This document shows positions 19,248 through 29,533 of a stretch of DNA of 64,000 nucleotides, piece after piece (within the stretch, counting starts at the first letter, position 1; each line of letters opens with the position of its first letter). The DNA is taken from NCBI GenBank assembly GCA_021788645.1, contig JAJYKK010000002.1, positions 1 to 64,000 on the forward strand, in the 5' to 3' direction. Origin of the DNA: Pseudomonadota bacterium (GTDB taxonomy: Bacteria; Pseudomonadota; Gammaproteobacteria; Burkholderiales; JAKAFK01). Position numbers and translations under genes: made by a program. The notes beneath the pieces are model-generated. The model saw nothing but the letters and a program-made list of their open reading frames with translations. It was not told the DNA's origin and did not search any database.

Positions 19248-20423
19248 TCACGACCCCTCGGTAGGCTCGGGGGGCGGCGCAGGCTCCTTCGGCTTGCGCC
19301 TGCGGCGTGTGCGTCCTGCCTTGGCCGGCTCCGCCTGTGGTGCCTCGGGTGCCTCGGGTGCCTCGGGTGCCTCGGGTGCCTCGGGTGCCTCGGGTGCCTC
19401 GGGTGCCTCGGGCGCAGGAGGTATGCTTTCGCCGGGCACGGCCTCCTCGGCAGGCGGCTCCGCGCTCACCGTCTGGGCGCGCGCGCTGCTACGCTTCCTG
19501 CGGCGCGGTTGGGGCGCCGGGGCTTCGGCGGCCGCCGGGGACGCGAGTTCGGCCACGCCGGGCGCGGTCGTCGGCGCCTCCTGGACCTCGCTCGGCTTGA
19601 CGCTGATGGCCGCGCGATACACGTAGGTGCCCGATTTCTCGTCACGCCCCAGCTCGAGCAGCCCGCGCGCCTGCGCCTCCTCGAGCAGATTGCCGAACGC
19701 CTTGAACCCGAAATAGGATTCGTTGAAGTCAGGCTTCCGCCGCTTGATCGCCTGCTTAAGGACCGAGGCCCACATCTTCCCGCTGTCTCCACGCTCGGCC
19801 ACCAGGGCATCGAAGGTCTCCACGGCGATGTCGACCGCTTGGCTGCGCCGCGCTTCCAGCTCTTCCCGGCGCCGCTGCTCGTCCTCGGGCAGACGCGGTG
19901 CCGGCTGTGCGTTCGCCGCCCCCCGTCTGTGCCCCGAACGCGCCGTCTCGCTCACCAGATCGTCGTAGAAGATGAATTCGTCGCAGTTGGCGATAAGCAG
20001 ATCGGAAGTGGACTGCTTGACCCCAACGCCGATGACCTGCTTGGCGTTTTCCCGCAGCTTGGATGCCAGCGGCGAGAAATCCGAATCGCCGCTGATGATG
20101 ACGAATGTGTTGACGTGGGACTTCGTGTAGCAGAGATCAAGCGCGTCCACGACCAGGCGGATGTCGGCCGAGTTCTTGCCCGACTGGCGCACATGGGGGA
20201 TCTCGATCAGCTCGAAATTCGCCTCATGCATCGCCGCCTTGGAGCTCTTGTAACGCTCCCAGTCGCAATAGGCCTTCTTCACGACGATGCTGCCTTTGAG
20301 CAGCAACCGCTGGAGCACGGGCTTGATGTCGAATTTATCGTACTTGGCGTCCCGCGCCCCCAATGCGATGTTCTCGAAATCGCAGAACACCGCCATGCTG
20401 ACATTCTCGTTGCTTGCAGCCAT
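19248..20423 (-). CDS. NYN domain (LabA/DUF88-like) protein with OST-HTH/LOTUS domain and EAP repeats
   Basis: VFCDFENIALGARDAKYDKFDIKPVLQRLL, FVIISGDSDFSPLASKLRENAKQVIGVG; LOTUS-like SGKMWASVLKQAIKRRKPDFNESYFGFKAFGNLLEEAQARGLLEL. Confidence 0.88.
   Translation of the reverse strand: MAASNENVSMAVFCDFENIALGARDAKYDKFDIKPVLQRLLLKGSIVVKKAYCDWERYKSSKAAMHEANFELIEIPHVRQSGKNSADIRLVVDALDLCYTKSHVNTFVIISGDSDFSPLASKLRENAKQVIGVGVKQSTSDLLIANCDEFIFYDDLVSETARSGHRRGAANAQPAPRLPEDEQRRREELEARRSQAVDIAVETFDALVAERGDSGKMWASVLKQAIKRRKPDFNESYFGFKAFGNLLEEAQARGLLELGRDEKSGTYVYRAAISVKPSEVQEAPTTAPGVAELASPAAAEAPAPQPRRRKRSSARAQTVSAEPPAEEAVPGESIPPAPEAPEAPEAPEAPEAPEAPEAPEAPQAEPAKAGRTRRRRKPKEPAPPPEPTEGS
19339..19410. repeat. 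8 exact tandem copies of 9-nt unit GGTGCCTCG, encoding (EAP)8 on the minus strand
   Basis: Read directly: units at 19339, 19348, 19357, 19366, 19375, 19384, 19393, 19402. Confidence 0.97.
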
Positions 20424-20623
20424 CAATTCTCCGCTCAGACAGTCGCTTCGGCGCGGATCCCGCAGGGCCGCGGGATGCCTACTCAGCACGATAGCATACG
20501 TGCCCGCGTTGCCCAAGCCCGAAGCCGTGCCTCCTGCCCGGGCTCCCGGGACGAGAGCGCGCCGCCCGAAGCCGATGGCGGCGAGAGGTGCGCCCTAGGG
20601 CGCACGCCGACCCCCCGGCCCCA

Positions 20624-21958
20624 TCAGCGGCCAGTCGGCCGGCCTGGATTCCCGCGCATCGTGCGTCCGCCGACGGGCCCTGGCCCCGGGTTCGCCCCCT
20701 TGCTGCGCCGGTGCCAGTCCTGCGCGGCACGGGCCGGCACTTCCTGCCGGGACCACTCGTTGCCGTTCCTGCGCGGCTTGCGCTCCGAGAGCGGACGTTC
20801 CGCGGAGCGAGGGCGCGCGGCGAGCCCTTCTATCTCGGTCACCTTGACCTTGCGCCCGATGAAGCGTTCGATGCGCTTCAGCGCCGGGACGTCCTGCCGC
20901 CCGACGAAGGAAATCGCCATCCCCGAAGCGCCCGCCCGGCCGGTGCGGCCGATCCGGTGGACATAGTCCTCGGCAAAACGCGGCAGGTCGAAGTTGAACA
21001 CATGGGTGATGCCCGCCACGTCGATTCCCCGCGCGGCGACATCGGTCGCGACCAGGATGCGGCACTCCCCCCGGCGGAGCCGATTGAGCGTGCGCGTGCG
21101 TTGCCCCTGCACGAGGTCGCCATGGAGGGCGGCGGCCGGCAGCCCCGCCCGGTCGAGATCTTCCGCAAGGTCCTCGGTATCGCGCTTGGTCGCCATGAAC
21201 ACGATGGCTTGTCCCAGGGAGGGCTGCCCAAGCCAATGATTGAGCAGCAGGCGCTTGTGCTTCAAATCGTCGACGTAGATGACATGCTGGTCGATGGTCT
21301 CATGGCGCACGGTCTGCGTGGCGACCTCGAGAAACTCGGGCGCTTGCAGCAATTCCGCCGCGAGTTGGCGCACGCTGCGCGACAAGGTCGCGGTAAAGCA
21401 GACGGTCTGACGGTCCCGCGGAAGCGCCCCGGCAATGCTGAGGACATCCTCGGAGAAGCCCATATCCAGCATCCGGTCGGCCTCGTCCAGCACCAGGACC
21501 TCCAACCGGGAAAAATCGATGCGCCCGCCGCGCATCTGGTCCAGCAAACGACCCGGCGTGGCCACCAGGATCTCGCACGGTGCGCTGAGCAGCCGGTTTT
21601 GCAGGCGATACGACTCGCCTCCGGTGATGCACACCGTCTTAAGGCGGGGCACGCCTTGCGAAAACCCCTGCGCGGCCTTGGCAACCTGTTGCGCCAACTC
21701 GCGCGTCGGCGTGAGCACCAGCACGCGCGGCCCCGAACCTTTCCGCGCGGCGGGCTGGATCAAACGCATCAAGGCGGGGAGGAGAAACGCAGCAGTCTTG
21801 CCGGTGCCGGTCGGCGCGGTGGCGATCACGTCGCGGCCGGCCAGCAGGATCGGAATGGCTTGCGTCTGGATCGGCGTCGGCTGCGTGATGCCGCTGCGCG
21901 CGAGAACGTCAGAAAAGGGCTGGCCGATGCCCAGCCCGGAAAACGAGGAACCTTCCAT
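20624..21958 (-). CDS. rhlE: DEAD-box RNA helicase (RhlE-like)
   Basis: ATAPTGTGKTAAFLLPAL, VLTPTRELAQQV, VLDEADRMLDMGF, SATL-type FTATL, HRIGRTGRAG; Q motif FSDVLARSGITQPTPIQTQAIP. Confidence 0.94.
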   Translation of the reverse strand: MEGSSFSGLGIGQPFSDVLARSGITQPTPIQTQAIPILLAGRDVIATAPTGTGKTAAFLLPALMRLIQPAARKGSGPRVLVLTPTRELAQQVAKAAQGFSQGVPRLKTVCITGGESYRLQNRLLSAPCEILVATPGRLLDQMRGGRIDFSRLEVLVLDEADRMLDMGFSEDVLSIAGALPRDRQTVCFTATLSRSVRQLAAELLQAPEFLEVATQTVRHETIDQHVIYVDDLKHKRLLLNHWLGQPSLGQAIVFMATKRDTEDLAEDLDRAGLPAAALHGDLVQGQRTRTLNRLRRGECRILVATDVAARGIDVAGITHVFNFDLPRFAEDYVHRIGRTGRAGASGMAISFVGRQDVPALKRIERFIGRKVKVTEIEGLAARPRSAERPLSERKPRRNGNEWSRQEVPARAAQDWHRRSKGANPGPGPVGGRTMRGNPGRPTGR

Positions 21959-22607
21959 GAGACACTCCCATATCATTTGCACAAGATAACAATGGTGTCC
22001 CGACCAGGGAAAAAGACCATCCTTTGGATTGACGGATTGCACCAAGCATCGACGCCAACCAACGAATGTCAAGCAGGGAATGCTGCGACGGAAGGGCTAG
22101 AGTTCGATGACGACCGGCTATTCGATATCTTCTGGGATTCGAGTCGCCGACGGCCGAGACGGGGCGAATTATGTCATCTTTCCGTAAGGAATTCAAAAAA
22201 ATGTTTTTGGTGGAGGAATTGCATCACACATCATGCTCGCGAAGGCAAGGAGGCCGCCATCGACAGGTCGCAAGGAAAGGCGCGCGCCGGGAACAGATCC
22301 TGACTGCCATCCAAAGCGAAGACGCGCCCTCCGGAATCCCCCCACCTCATACTCACCCCATTTGAACTGACGCGTCGAATAGAGGCAAAATTGAAGCTCA
22401 TCTTCAAACAGGTCTCGGCGACATCCATTGCGAGGCAACGTCTCTGCCCCGCGGGCATTGACCTCTGATGCCCCGCGCGGAGAGGCTGCACACGCATGCG
22501 GATGAGCCGCGCTTCGCGAAGGGGCGCCGGTACGGCATGACCGAGGCGTGAACGCGAGTCCCTGCCTTCAGGCATGGGTGGGTTCAGAAAAACCGGATGA
22601 ATAGTGC

Positions 22608-23183
22608 ATGAACACAAGCAAATCAGGTGTGGTGACCCGCATGTCGACCCAAGGCGCGGAGTGGCACGCGGAGACGGATACGGTCAGGCGGGCCATGCGC
22701 TTAACCGCCGAACTGAACAAGCTTTCTTTCGACGACGCCATCAAGGTCAGGGCGCTCTTCAGCGAGTTGACCGGTCAGGAAGTCGACGAGAGCTTTAGCC
22801 TGATCCCGCCGTTCTATACGGCTGGGGGAACCAGGATACGGGTCGGGCGCAAGGTGTTCATCAATCAGTGCTGCACGATCTACGACATGGGCGGGGTGGA
22901 CATTGCCGACCTGGTCATGATCGGGCCGAACGTGAACATCATCACCGCCGGGCACGCGCTGGAGCCGTCGCGGCGGCGCGCCTATATTGAGGCGAAACCA
23001 ATCGTCATTCAAAGGAACGTGTGGATCGCCACCGCCGCAACGATCCTGGGTGGAGTCACCGTGGGGGAGAATTCAGTCGTGGGCGCAGGGTCTGTCGTGA
23101 CCAGGGACGTTCCGCCCAACACCTTCGTCGCGGGCGTGCCGGCGACCGTCATTCGCTCCTTGGACCAAGACGGCGCTGATTAG
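22608..23183 (+). CDS. Left-handed beta-helix O-acetyltransferase (maltose/galactoside acetyltransferase family)
   Basis: FYTAGGTRIRVGRKVFINQCCTIYDMGGVDIADLVMIGPNVNIITAGHAL...NVWIATAATILGGVTVGENSVVGAGSVVTRDVPPNTFVAGVPATVIR. Confidence 0.92.
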   Translation: MNTSKSGVVTRMSTQGAEWHAETDTVRRAMRLTAELNKLSFDDAIKVRALFSELTGQEVDESFSLIPPFYTAGGTRIRVGRKVFINQCCTIYDMGGVDIADLVMIGPNVNIITAGHALEPSRRRAYIEAKPIVIQRNVWIATAATILGGVTVGENSVVGAGSVVTRDVPPNTFVAGVPATVIRSLDQDGAD

Positions 23184-23519
23184 TCGACCATTGCCATGCG
23201 CAAGGTCACTCAATGGCGCACGGGCGGCCTCATCGCTCACGCCCGGATACACGGTGCCTGTCGCGGTTGGCCGCGTCTTGTGCATGGGGTTCCAATCCGA
23301 CGTTCCAATCCGCAGTTCCCATGGGTTTCGGCAACCGCCCGGACCAGATTGGCTATATTGCGGAATAGGCGGATCCCGTTCCCACACCGGACGCGGCATA
23401 CACGCCCCATGGCAAACCACAGCCGGGACAGGGAAACGCCCGTCGCGACAGGAGGGATGCACCCGCCTCCCGATAGGCCCCCGATTCAGGCACGCGGCAT
23501 GGGCCGCGAGGTCACACAC

Positions 23520-23963
23520 ATGCAAAAGCGGGTTCTCAAGTGGGAGGAGGCACGCCACAGCCTCGGCATCCCACTCATTGACGAGCAGCACCGGAAAATA
23601 ATCCTCGGCATCAATACGTTGCATCAAGCGGTGGCCAAGGCGCTTCCGCACGACGCCGTCAGGTCGCTGTTGGCCAATCTCATTCAGCTCATTGACCAGC
23701 ACTTCTCCTTCGAGGAGGCCTTGATGCAGGAGTATGCATTCCCTGAGACCGAGTCCCACCGGCTCGAACACCGGGCGATCGTCGCGCATGCAAGGCACCT
23801 TCTCAACGCCCTCACCCCCGCGCGTCCGCTGCGGACAAAACTCGCCGTCGCCGATCTCACGGCCTGGACGGAGCGTCATGTCCTGGCGTCCGACAGGGCG
23901 CTCGGTGCGTTCTTGATCGCCCAGGGAGCGGCAGCCCGACAGAGGGCCGTCCCTGGCCGCTAA
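23520..23963 (+). CDS. Bacteriohemerythrin
   Basis: VLKWEEARHSLGIPLIDEQHRKIILGINTLHQAV, DQHFSFEEALMQEYAF, HRLEHRAI, ERHVLASDRALGAFL (metal-ligand pattern). Confidence 0.9.
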   Translation: MQKRVLKWEEARHSLGIPLIDEQHRKIILGINTLHQAVAKALPHDAVRSLLANLIQLIDQHFSFEEALMQEYAFPETESHRLEHRAIVAHARHLLNALTPARPLRTKLAVADLTAWTERHVLASDRALGAFLIAQGAAARQRAVPGR

Positions 23964-24284
23964 CCGTTCAGCCCCCGCATCCCGTGGCGATTGCGGCCCG
24001 AGCAGGCCGCACGCAAAACGCCGCGTGGCCGGGGGCGGGCTAACGTGCGGTTTGGCATAGTTGCCCGCCCGATTTTGTTATAGATTCTCCACCAAACAGC
24101 GCCCGTGCTCCCTGTCGCGCAGACTCGCGTGCCCGGCCGGCGAGAGCAGGTGCTTCGCACGGCGCCTCGCCATTCAAGAAGAAAAGCTCAGGAGGAGGGG
24201 ACAGGAAATGCGCTCATGGTCGGGTCGAAACGTCACGCCGCCGGCCCTCGTGCGAGGCAACCTGCTGTCGGCCCGGGCTGCGCG

Positions 24285-24554
24285 ATGACTCCCGTTCGGC
24301 TCTTGTGCGCGGCATGCCGCGAGAGATTCGAGGCTAGCCTGATGCAGTACCGTCCGACCGGCACCGTCCGCTATTCGTGCAGACATCATGGGGTGACGCT
24401 CACCGCCTATGTGGAACACGGCGCCGTGATGAACTGGAGCCTCGCGTCCGGCACGCCGCACTCGGCAGACGCACGCGATCGCGAGCCGGCCGGCCGGAAC
24501 ATCGAGGATGCCGACGCGCAGGACCTGCCCATGACGCAGGGCAAGAAGCACTAG
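24285..24554 (+). CDS. Hypothetical small protein with CxxC
   Basis: MTPVRLLCAACRERFEASLMQYRPTGTVRYSCRHHGVTLTAYVEHG; only weak coding evidence. Confidence 0.35.
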   Translation: MTPVRLLCAACRERFEASLMQYRPTGTVRYSCRHHGVTLTAYVEHGAVMNWSLASGTPHSADARDREPAGRNIEDADAQDLPMTQGKKH

Positions 24555-24648
24555 CGGGACACCGCCCGCAGCCGGCTCATCGGCAAACGCAAAAGGCGCT
24601 CGAGAGATGGCAAAATAGCCTTCTTCTGCCATCACCTGGAGCCCTTCC

Positions 24649-25839
24649 ATGCCCATCCCGGCGTTCTCCTTTGCGCGCATCCCGCGCATCGCCTTTGGCC
24701 AAGGCACATTCGACACCATCGCGCCCATCCTCGCGTCCTTCGGCACCCGCGTGCTGTGCGTCACCGGCCATCAGTCATTGCGGCGCACTGCCCACTGGCG
24801 CCGCCTTGAGGCCATGTGGGGGGAACACGCCCTGCAGGTCGACACGATCTCGCTCGCCGGCGAGCCCTCCCCCCAATGGGTGGACGAAGCCGTCCGCGCG
24901 TTTCGGGCGCGGGATATCCATGTGGTGCTCGGCATTGGCGGCGGCAGCGTGCTGGATGGGGCAAAGGCAGTTGCCGGCCTGTTGCGGCCGGGCAATTCGA
25001 TCATGGACCATCTGGAGGGCGTCGGCCCTGAAGAGCCCTATCGAGGCCCCAGCACGCCGTTCGTCGCCGTGCCGACGACTGCCGGCACGGGCGCTGAGGC
25101 CACGCGCAACGCGGTGCTCACCGTGACGGGCCGCCATGGCTTCAAGAAATCCTTCCGTGACGAGCAACTCGTTGCCCGCCACGCGATCCTCGACCCCGAC
25201 CTGCTGGCCTCCTGTCCGCCCGTCCTCATCGCCGCCAACGGCATGGATGCATTGACGCAACTCATCGAGTCCTACGTCTCCCTGAGGGCGAACCCGTTGA
25301 GCGATGCCTTGGCGCTCTCCGGGCTCGAGGCGGCGAAGGCCGGCCTGCTCCGTTGGTACGAGACGGGCGAGGCCGCCGTGGACGCGCGCACGGACATGGC
25401 GTATGCGGCCCTATTGTCCGGCATCACGCTGGCGCAGGTCGGGCTGGGGGCGGTCCATGGGCTTGCGGCACCGATCGGCGCCTTTCATGCGGTGCCGCAC
25501 GGCGTGGCCTGCGGAACACTGCTGGCCGCCGCCACGCGCATCAATATCGACGCCTTGAGGACCCGCGAGCCCAGTCATCGCGCGCTCCGCAAATATGCCC
25601 AGATGGGACGGCTTTTGAGTGCGTTGCCGTCGGCCGACGATCGCCAGGCCCAGGAGGCCCTGTGCGGTACGCTCGAGGACTGGACTCAGCGGCTCAATCT
25701 CCCTCGCCTGGGCACCTTCGGCATCGGCGCACAGGAGATCGCCCCTATCGTCCGGCACAGCCGCGGCAGCAGCATGCGGACGAACCCGCTCGTGCTGACC
25801 GACGATGAACTGCACGCGATGGTCGCGCAGAGACTTTGA
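24649..25839 (+). CDS. Iron-containing alcohol dehydrogenase
   Basis: RIAFGQGTFDTIAPIL, VVLGIGGGSVLDGAKAVAGLL, FVAVPTTAGTGAEATRNAVLT, NGMDALTQLIESYVS, HGLAAPIGAFHAVPHGVACG. Confidence 0.93.
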   Translation: MPIPAFSFARIPRIAFGQGTFDTIAPILASFGTRVLCVTGHQSLRRTAHWRRLEAMWGEHALQVDTISLAGEPSPQWVDEAVRAFRARDIHVVLGIGGGSVLDGAKAVAGLLRPGNSIMDHLEGVGPEEPYRGPSTPFVAVPTTAGTGAEATRNAVLTVTGRHGFKKSFRDEQLVARHAILDPDLLASCPPVLIAANGMDALTQLIESYVSLRANPLSDALALSGLEAAKAGLLRWYETGEAAVDARTDMAYAALLSGITLAQVGLGAVHGLAAPIGAFHAVPHGVACGTLLAAATRINIDALRTREPSHRALRKYAQMGRLLSALPSADDRQAQEALCGTLEDWTQRLNLPRLGTFGIGAQEIAPIVRHSRGSSMRTNPLVLTDDELHAMVAQRL

Positions 25840-26221
25840 GTCCGCCGGCGGGCGGGGCCCAATGGTGCCATGGGACTTACGCGCACCTCCGGATCCGGCC
25901 CCGGCCAATCGAGTGATGCGGGCATTCCTCGGCACGCTTGTCTTGGGCGTCGGGCGCTCATTGCATTCATCCCGAGGGCCTCGGGACGCTCGTCGATGAC
26001 CCGGCACGCGAACAGCCGATCCGATGGCGAACCGTCACACGAACCCACGAGAAGCGTTCGCGACCGGACGCCGCGCCGACCCGTACCAGGCGCGAGGCGG
26101 AGGCAGGTCCCTCTGACAGAGGACGCGATGGCATGCGCAACCGGTTCGCCACACCTCGCGCGCACCCCCCATCGGGCGTCCAGGCGGACGGTCGCGGGGC
26201 TTTCTGTCTTGAATGAGCGAT

Positions 26222-26249
26222 TTGACGCACAATCTAAAACAATTATAAA
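26222..26249 (+). promoter_or_regulatory. Sigma70-like promoter candidate TTGACG-N16-TATAAA
   Basis: TTGACG 26222-26227, TATAAA 26244-26249 in an AT-rich patch upstream of the sensor kinase. Confidence 0.4.
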
Positions 26250-26397
26250 ATTCGCTTATTGCTATGTTCTGATCTATACGCAGCGGCCACTTCGTCTCAC
26301 GCACGCCGTCAAGCGGTTCGTGGCCGCTTCCCAGAATAAGGACATGGCCCCCAAAAGGGCCAGAGAGGTCCGTAAAATAAGCGTACAATGGCAAGCC

Positions 26398-29300
26398 ATG
26401 AAGGGGAGTTTCTCGTCTGCCGCCGTGGTCGAGATGGGACGGCTGCGCTGGCTGCTCGCGGCATCTCTTGTCGCATTCCTGGTCTCGTGGCTCGGACCGG
26501 CCTTTCATTTCCTGCCGACCGGCGCATTCCGCCTACCGCTGCACAGCTTCGCCGAGGCTTTGTCCATTGCCGTGTCCGCCCTCATATTCGGCATCGGCTG
26601 GAATAACGCGGGGAAAGGACAGCCGCGGAGCCTGGTGATCCTCGCCTGCGCCTTTCTCGGCGTGGCTTTGCTCGATTTCGCCCACTTCATGTCTTACCCG
26701 GGCATGCCGGTCTTCGTCACGCCAAACAGCGCCCACAAGGCGATCGAGTTCTCCCTGGCGGCGCGGATGCTGGCGGCCTGCGCCCTCTTGGCGGCCGTGT
26801 GGATGCCCGGGCGCACCTTGTCCCACCCGCGCGCCCGGTTCCTGCTGCTCGGCGCGGTGCTTGCCGCAACGGTGGGCATGTACTGGGTGATCCTCTTCCA
26901 TGACCGCGCCGTGCCTATCGCAATCATGGTCGGCGGCCGCTTGGCGCCTTTCAAGCTTGCCGGCCTATACGCCGTCATCGGGGTGCATGTGGCGACGGCC
27001 ATTCTCCTGCTGCGACTGCCCCGGGAAGCGCCCCGCCCACTGCGCGCGCCGGACCTTCTGGCAGCGGTCCTGTTGATGATTCTAAGCGAACTGTCCTTCA
27101 CCACCGGTTCGCCCGTCAGCGGCACCTTGAATATGCTGGGGCATGTCTTCAGAATCCTCGCCTATGCCCTCCTGTATCGCGCCGTGTTCGTCGAAGGCGT
27201 GCGCGAGCCTCATCGACAGCTGAGCGCCGCCTACGACCTCCAGCGCGCCCTCAAGGACATTTTCCAAACGAGCCTCGAACCCCTGTCTCTCGATGGGCTT
27301 CTGGAGCGTTCCTTGGGAACGATCCTGTCGCTGCCCTGGCAAGGGCAAGCGGCGGGCGCCATATTCCTCGCGGACGACGGCGGGGGTTCCATGACCGTGG
27401 GTGCGCAACGCGGCCTGCCCGCCAGCATCCTGGCGCACTGCTCGACCACTTCACGCGAGGCTTGCCGCGCCCAGTGCGCGGCCAAAAAGGCGCGCGCCGA
27501 AGGCGTCGATGCGCCCGCACTTGACCCTCCCTGCCTGGCGGACGCCGTCGCGCCGATGCACCTGTGCACCCCCATCGCGGTGGGCGATAAGGCCCTGGGC
27601 GTCATCCATGTGGAACTGTCGGAAGGCACCATCGAACCTGAACGGCTGCAGGCCGTCCAGGCGGTCGCCGACCTGCTCGCCCAGATCATGCAGCGCATCC
27701 GCGCCCAGTCCCTGTGCCAGCAGTGGGCCCGCATCGTCGACGACTCGCTGAACGAGATCTTCCTGTTCGATTCGCAGGACTGGCGTATCGTCCAGGCCAA
27801 TCGCAGCACCTGCGACACACTCGGGTACACGATCGACGAACTGCGCGCGCTGACCCCGCTCAACCTGATGCCGTCCGTAAGCCGCGACGCGTTCGCCAGA
27901 ATCCTCGCGCCGTTGACCGCAGGCAGCCAGACGCAAAGCGCGTTCGACACGTTCTGCCGGCGCCGGAACGGCTCCCTGTTCCCGATCGCGGTCAAGATCC
28001 ACCGTGCCCACTCCGGCGCCTCGCCCATCTTCCTCGCGATCGTCGAAGACCTCTCGAGACAGGACCGCTCGACGCAGGCGCTGCGCGAGCAGATGCATTT
28101 GACGCATACCCTGGTCGAGGCCATTCCCTATCCGATTTGCCTCAAGGACGTCGAGGGCAAGATCCTGGGCGTCAACGGCGCGTATGAAGCCTTTTTTGGC
28201 ATCGACCGCGAGTCCGTGATCGGCCAAAACGCCTTCCAGGTCTTTCCCACCGACGAGCGCTTCGCCGCCGCGCGGCATGCCTCGGACCTGGCCAGCCTGC
28301 GCGAGCACGGCACGCGGACCCGCGAGCTTTCCCTGCGCAACGCCCAAGGCGAGATGCGTCATACCCTCTACACGCAGGCGCTGCTCACATCCAGCCAGGG
28401 CGAGCGCCGGGGGATCATCGCCATCATGGCGGACATCACGGAGCGCAAGCGCTCCGAGCAATCCCTGCGGGAAAGCGAGGCCCGCCTGCGGGCCATGTCC
28501 GCCAACATGCCCGGCATGGTCTTCCAGGCCGTCCTGCACCCCGCGACGGGGCTTTCCTTTTCCTATGTGAGCGCCGGCGCGCAATGGGTCTGCGGGCTTG
28601 CCCCGGAGACCATCGTTGACGACAGCCGTGCCTTCCTGGCCACCCTGCTGCCGGATGCCCAGGCCAGCTTCGAGGAAAGCATGCGCCGGTCGGCGCGGGA
28701 ACTGGGCGCCTGGAACTGGGAGGGAGAACTGAACGCGCCCCATGGCCCCAAGTGGGTCAATCTGCGGGCGAGCCCGCGCCGCGTCTCGGAGGACACTGTC
28801 CTGTGGGACGGGGTGCTCCTCAACATCACCGACAGCAAGCTCTCTGAAATCCGGCTGCGCGAGTCGGAAAACCAGCTTCAGGAGCTCTCTGCCTATCTCC
28901 AGTCGGTCCGTGAGGAAGAGAAGGCGCGCATCGCGCATGAGATCCATGACGAGCTCGGCGGCGTGCTCACGGCCCTCAAGATGGATCTCTATTGGGTGGG
29001 CAGGCGACTTCCCGCCGACGGCGCGCTGATTTCCGAAAAAGTGGAGGAAATGTCCCGCCTCGTCGACTCGGCCGTCTCGACCACGCGCCGGATTTCCACA
29101 GATCTGCGCCCAACCGTGCTCGATGACCTGGGCCTCATTGCGGCCCTCGAATGGCAAGTTGCCGAATTCGCTCGCCGCACGGATATTGCCTGTGACATTG
29201 CGACGCCCCCCGAGGACATCGAGTTCGGACCCGATTATCCCATCGCCCTGTTCCGCATTCTGCAGGAATCGCTGACCAACATCGCCCGCCACGCCAAGGC

Positions 29301-29529
29301 CACCCAGGTCCATGTGTGCCTCAAGGCAACCGACGAACTGCTCCTGATGGATATTCGCGACAACGGCATCGGCATTTCCACCGATGGCCTGGCGAACTCG
29401 CCGTCCCACGGCGTGCGCGGGATGCTGGCGCGCGCCGCCCATCTGGGCGGAAGCGTCGCCATCGCGCCCGCACCGGACGGAGGGACGGTCGTGGCAGTGC
29501 GGCTCCCGAGACCCCGCATGCAGGCCTGA
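26398..29529 (+). CDS. Membrane sensor histidine kinase: MASE3-like, GAF, PAS repeats, HisKA_3/HATPase (NarX-like output)
   Basis: N-terminal multi-TM LRWLLAASLVAFLVSWLGPAFHFLPTGAFRLPLHSFAEALSIAVSALIFGIGWN; EEKARIAHEIHDELGGVLTALKMDLYWV; ILQESLTNIARHAKA; DNGIGI; HGVRGMLARAAHLGG. ORF extends 5' to 25870; start at ATG 26398 is inferred. Confidence 0.88.
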   Translation: MKGSFSSAAVVEMGRLRWLLAASLVAFLVSWLGPAFHFLPTGAFRLPLHSFAEALSIAVSALIFGIGWNNAGKGQPRSLVILACAFLGVALLDFAHFMSYPGMPVFVTPNSAHKAIEFSLAARMLAACALLAAVWMPGRTLSHPRARFLLLGAVLAATVGMYWVILFHDRAVPIAIMVGGRLAPFKLAGLYAVIGVHVATAILLLRLPREAPRPLRAPDLLAAVLLMILSELSFTTGSPVSGTLNMLGHVFRILAYALLYRAVFVEGVREPHRQLSAAYDLQRALKDIFQTSLEPLSLDGLLERSLGTILSLPWQGQAAGAIFLADDGGGSMTVGAQRGLPASILAHCSTTSREACRAQCAAKKARAEGVDAPALDPPCLADAVAPMHLCTPIAVGDKALGVIHVELSEGTIEPERLQAVQAVADLLAQIMQRIRAQSLCQQWARIVDDSLNEIFLFDSQDWRIVQANRSTCDTLGYTIDELRALTPLNLMPSVSRDAFARILAPLTAGSQTQSAFDTFCRRRNGSLFPIAVKIHRAHSGASPIFLAIVEDLSRQDRSTQALREQMHLTHTLVEAIPYPICLKDVEGKILGVNGAYEAFFGIDRESVIGQNAFQVFPTDERFAAARHASDLASLREHGTRTRELSLRNAQGEMRHTLYTQALLTSSQGERRGIIAIMADITERKRSEQSLRESEARLRAMSANMPGMVFQAVLHPATGLSFSYVSAGAQWVCGLAPETIVDDSRAFLATLLPDAQASFEESMRRSARELGAWNWEGELNAPHGPKWVNLRASPRRVSEDTVLWDGVLLNITDSKLSEIRLRESENQLQELSAYLQSVREEEKARIAHEIHDELGGVLTALKMDLYWVGRRLPADGALISEKVEEMSRLVDSAVSTTRRISTDLRPTVLDDLGLIAALEWQVAEFARRTDIACDIATPPEDIEFGPDYPIALFRILQESLTNIARHAKATQVHVCLKATDELLLMDIRDNGIGISTDGLANSPSHGVRGMLARAAHLGGSVAIAPAPDGGTVVAVRLPRPRMQA

Positions 29530-29533
29530 CGCC

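Noticed and set aside
19339-19410. Possible CRISPR-like array
   Set aside because: Units are 9 nt, contiguous without spacers and in frame with EAP codons; a coding microsatellite.
19509-20966. 485-aa plus-strand ORF
   Set aside because: Antisense to the NYN-LOTUS gene, whose domains are clear.
20588-22303. 571-aa plus-strand ORF
   Set aside because: Antisense to the DEAD-box helicase.
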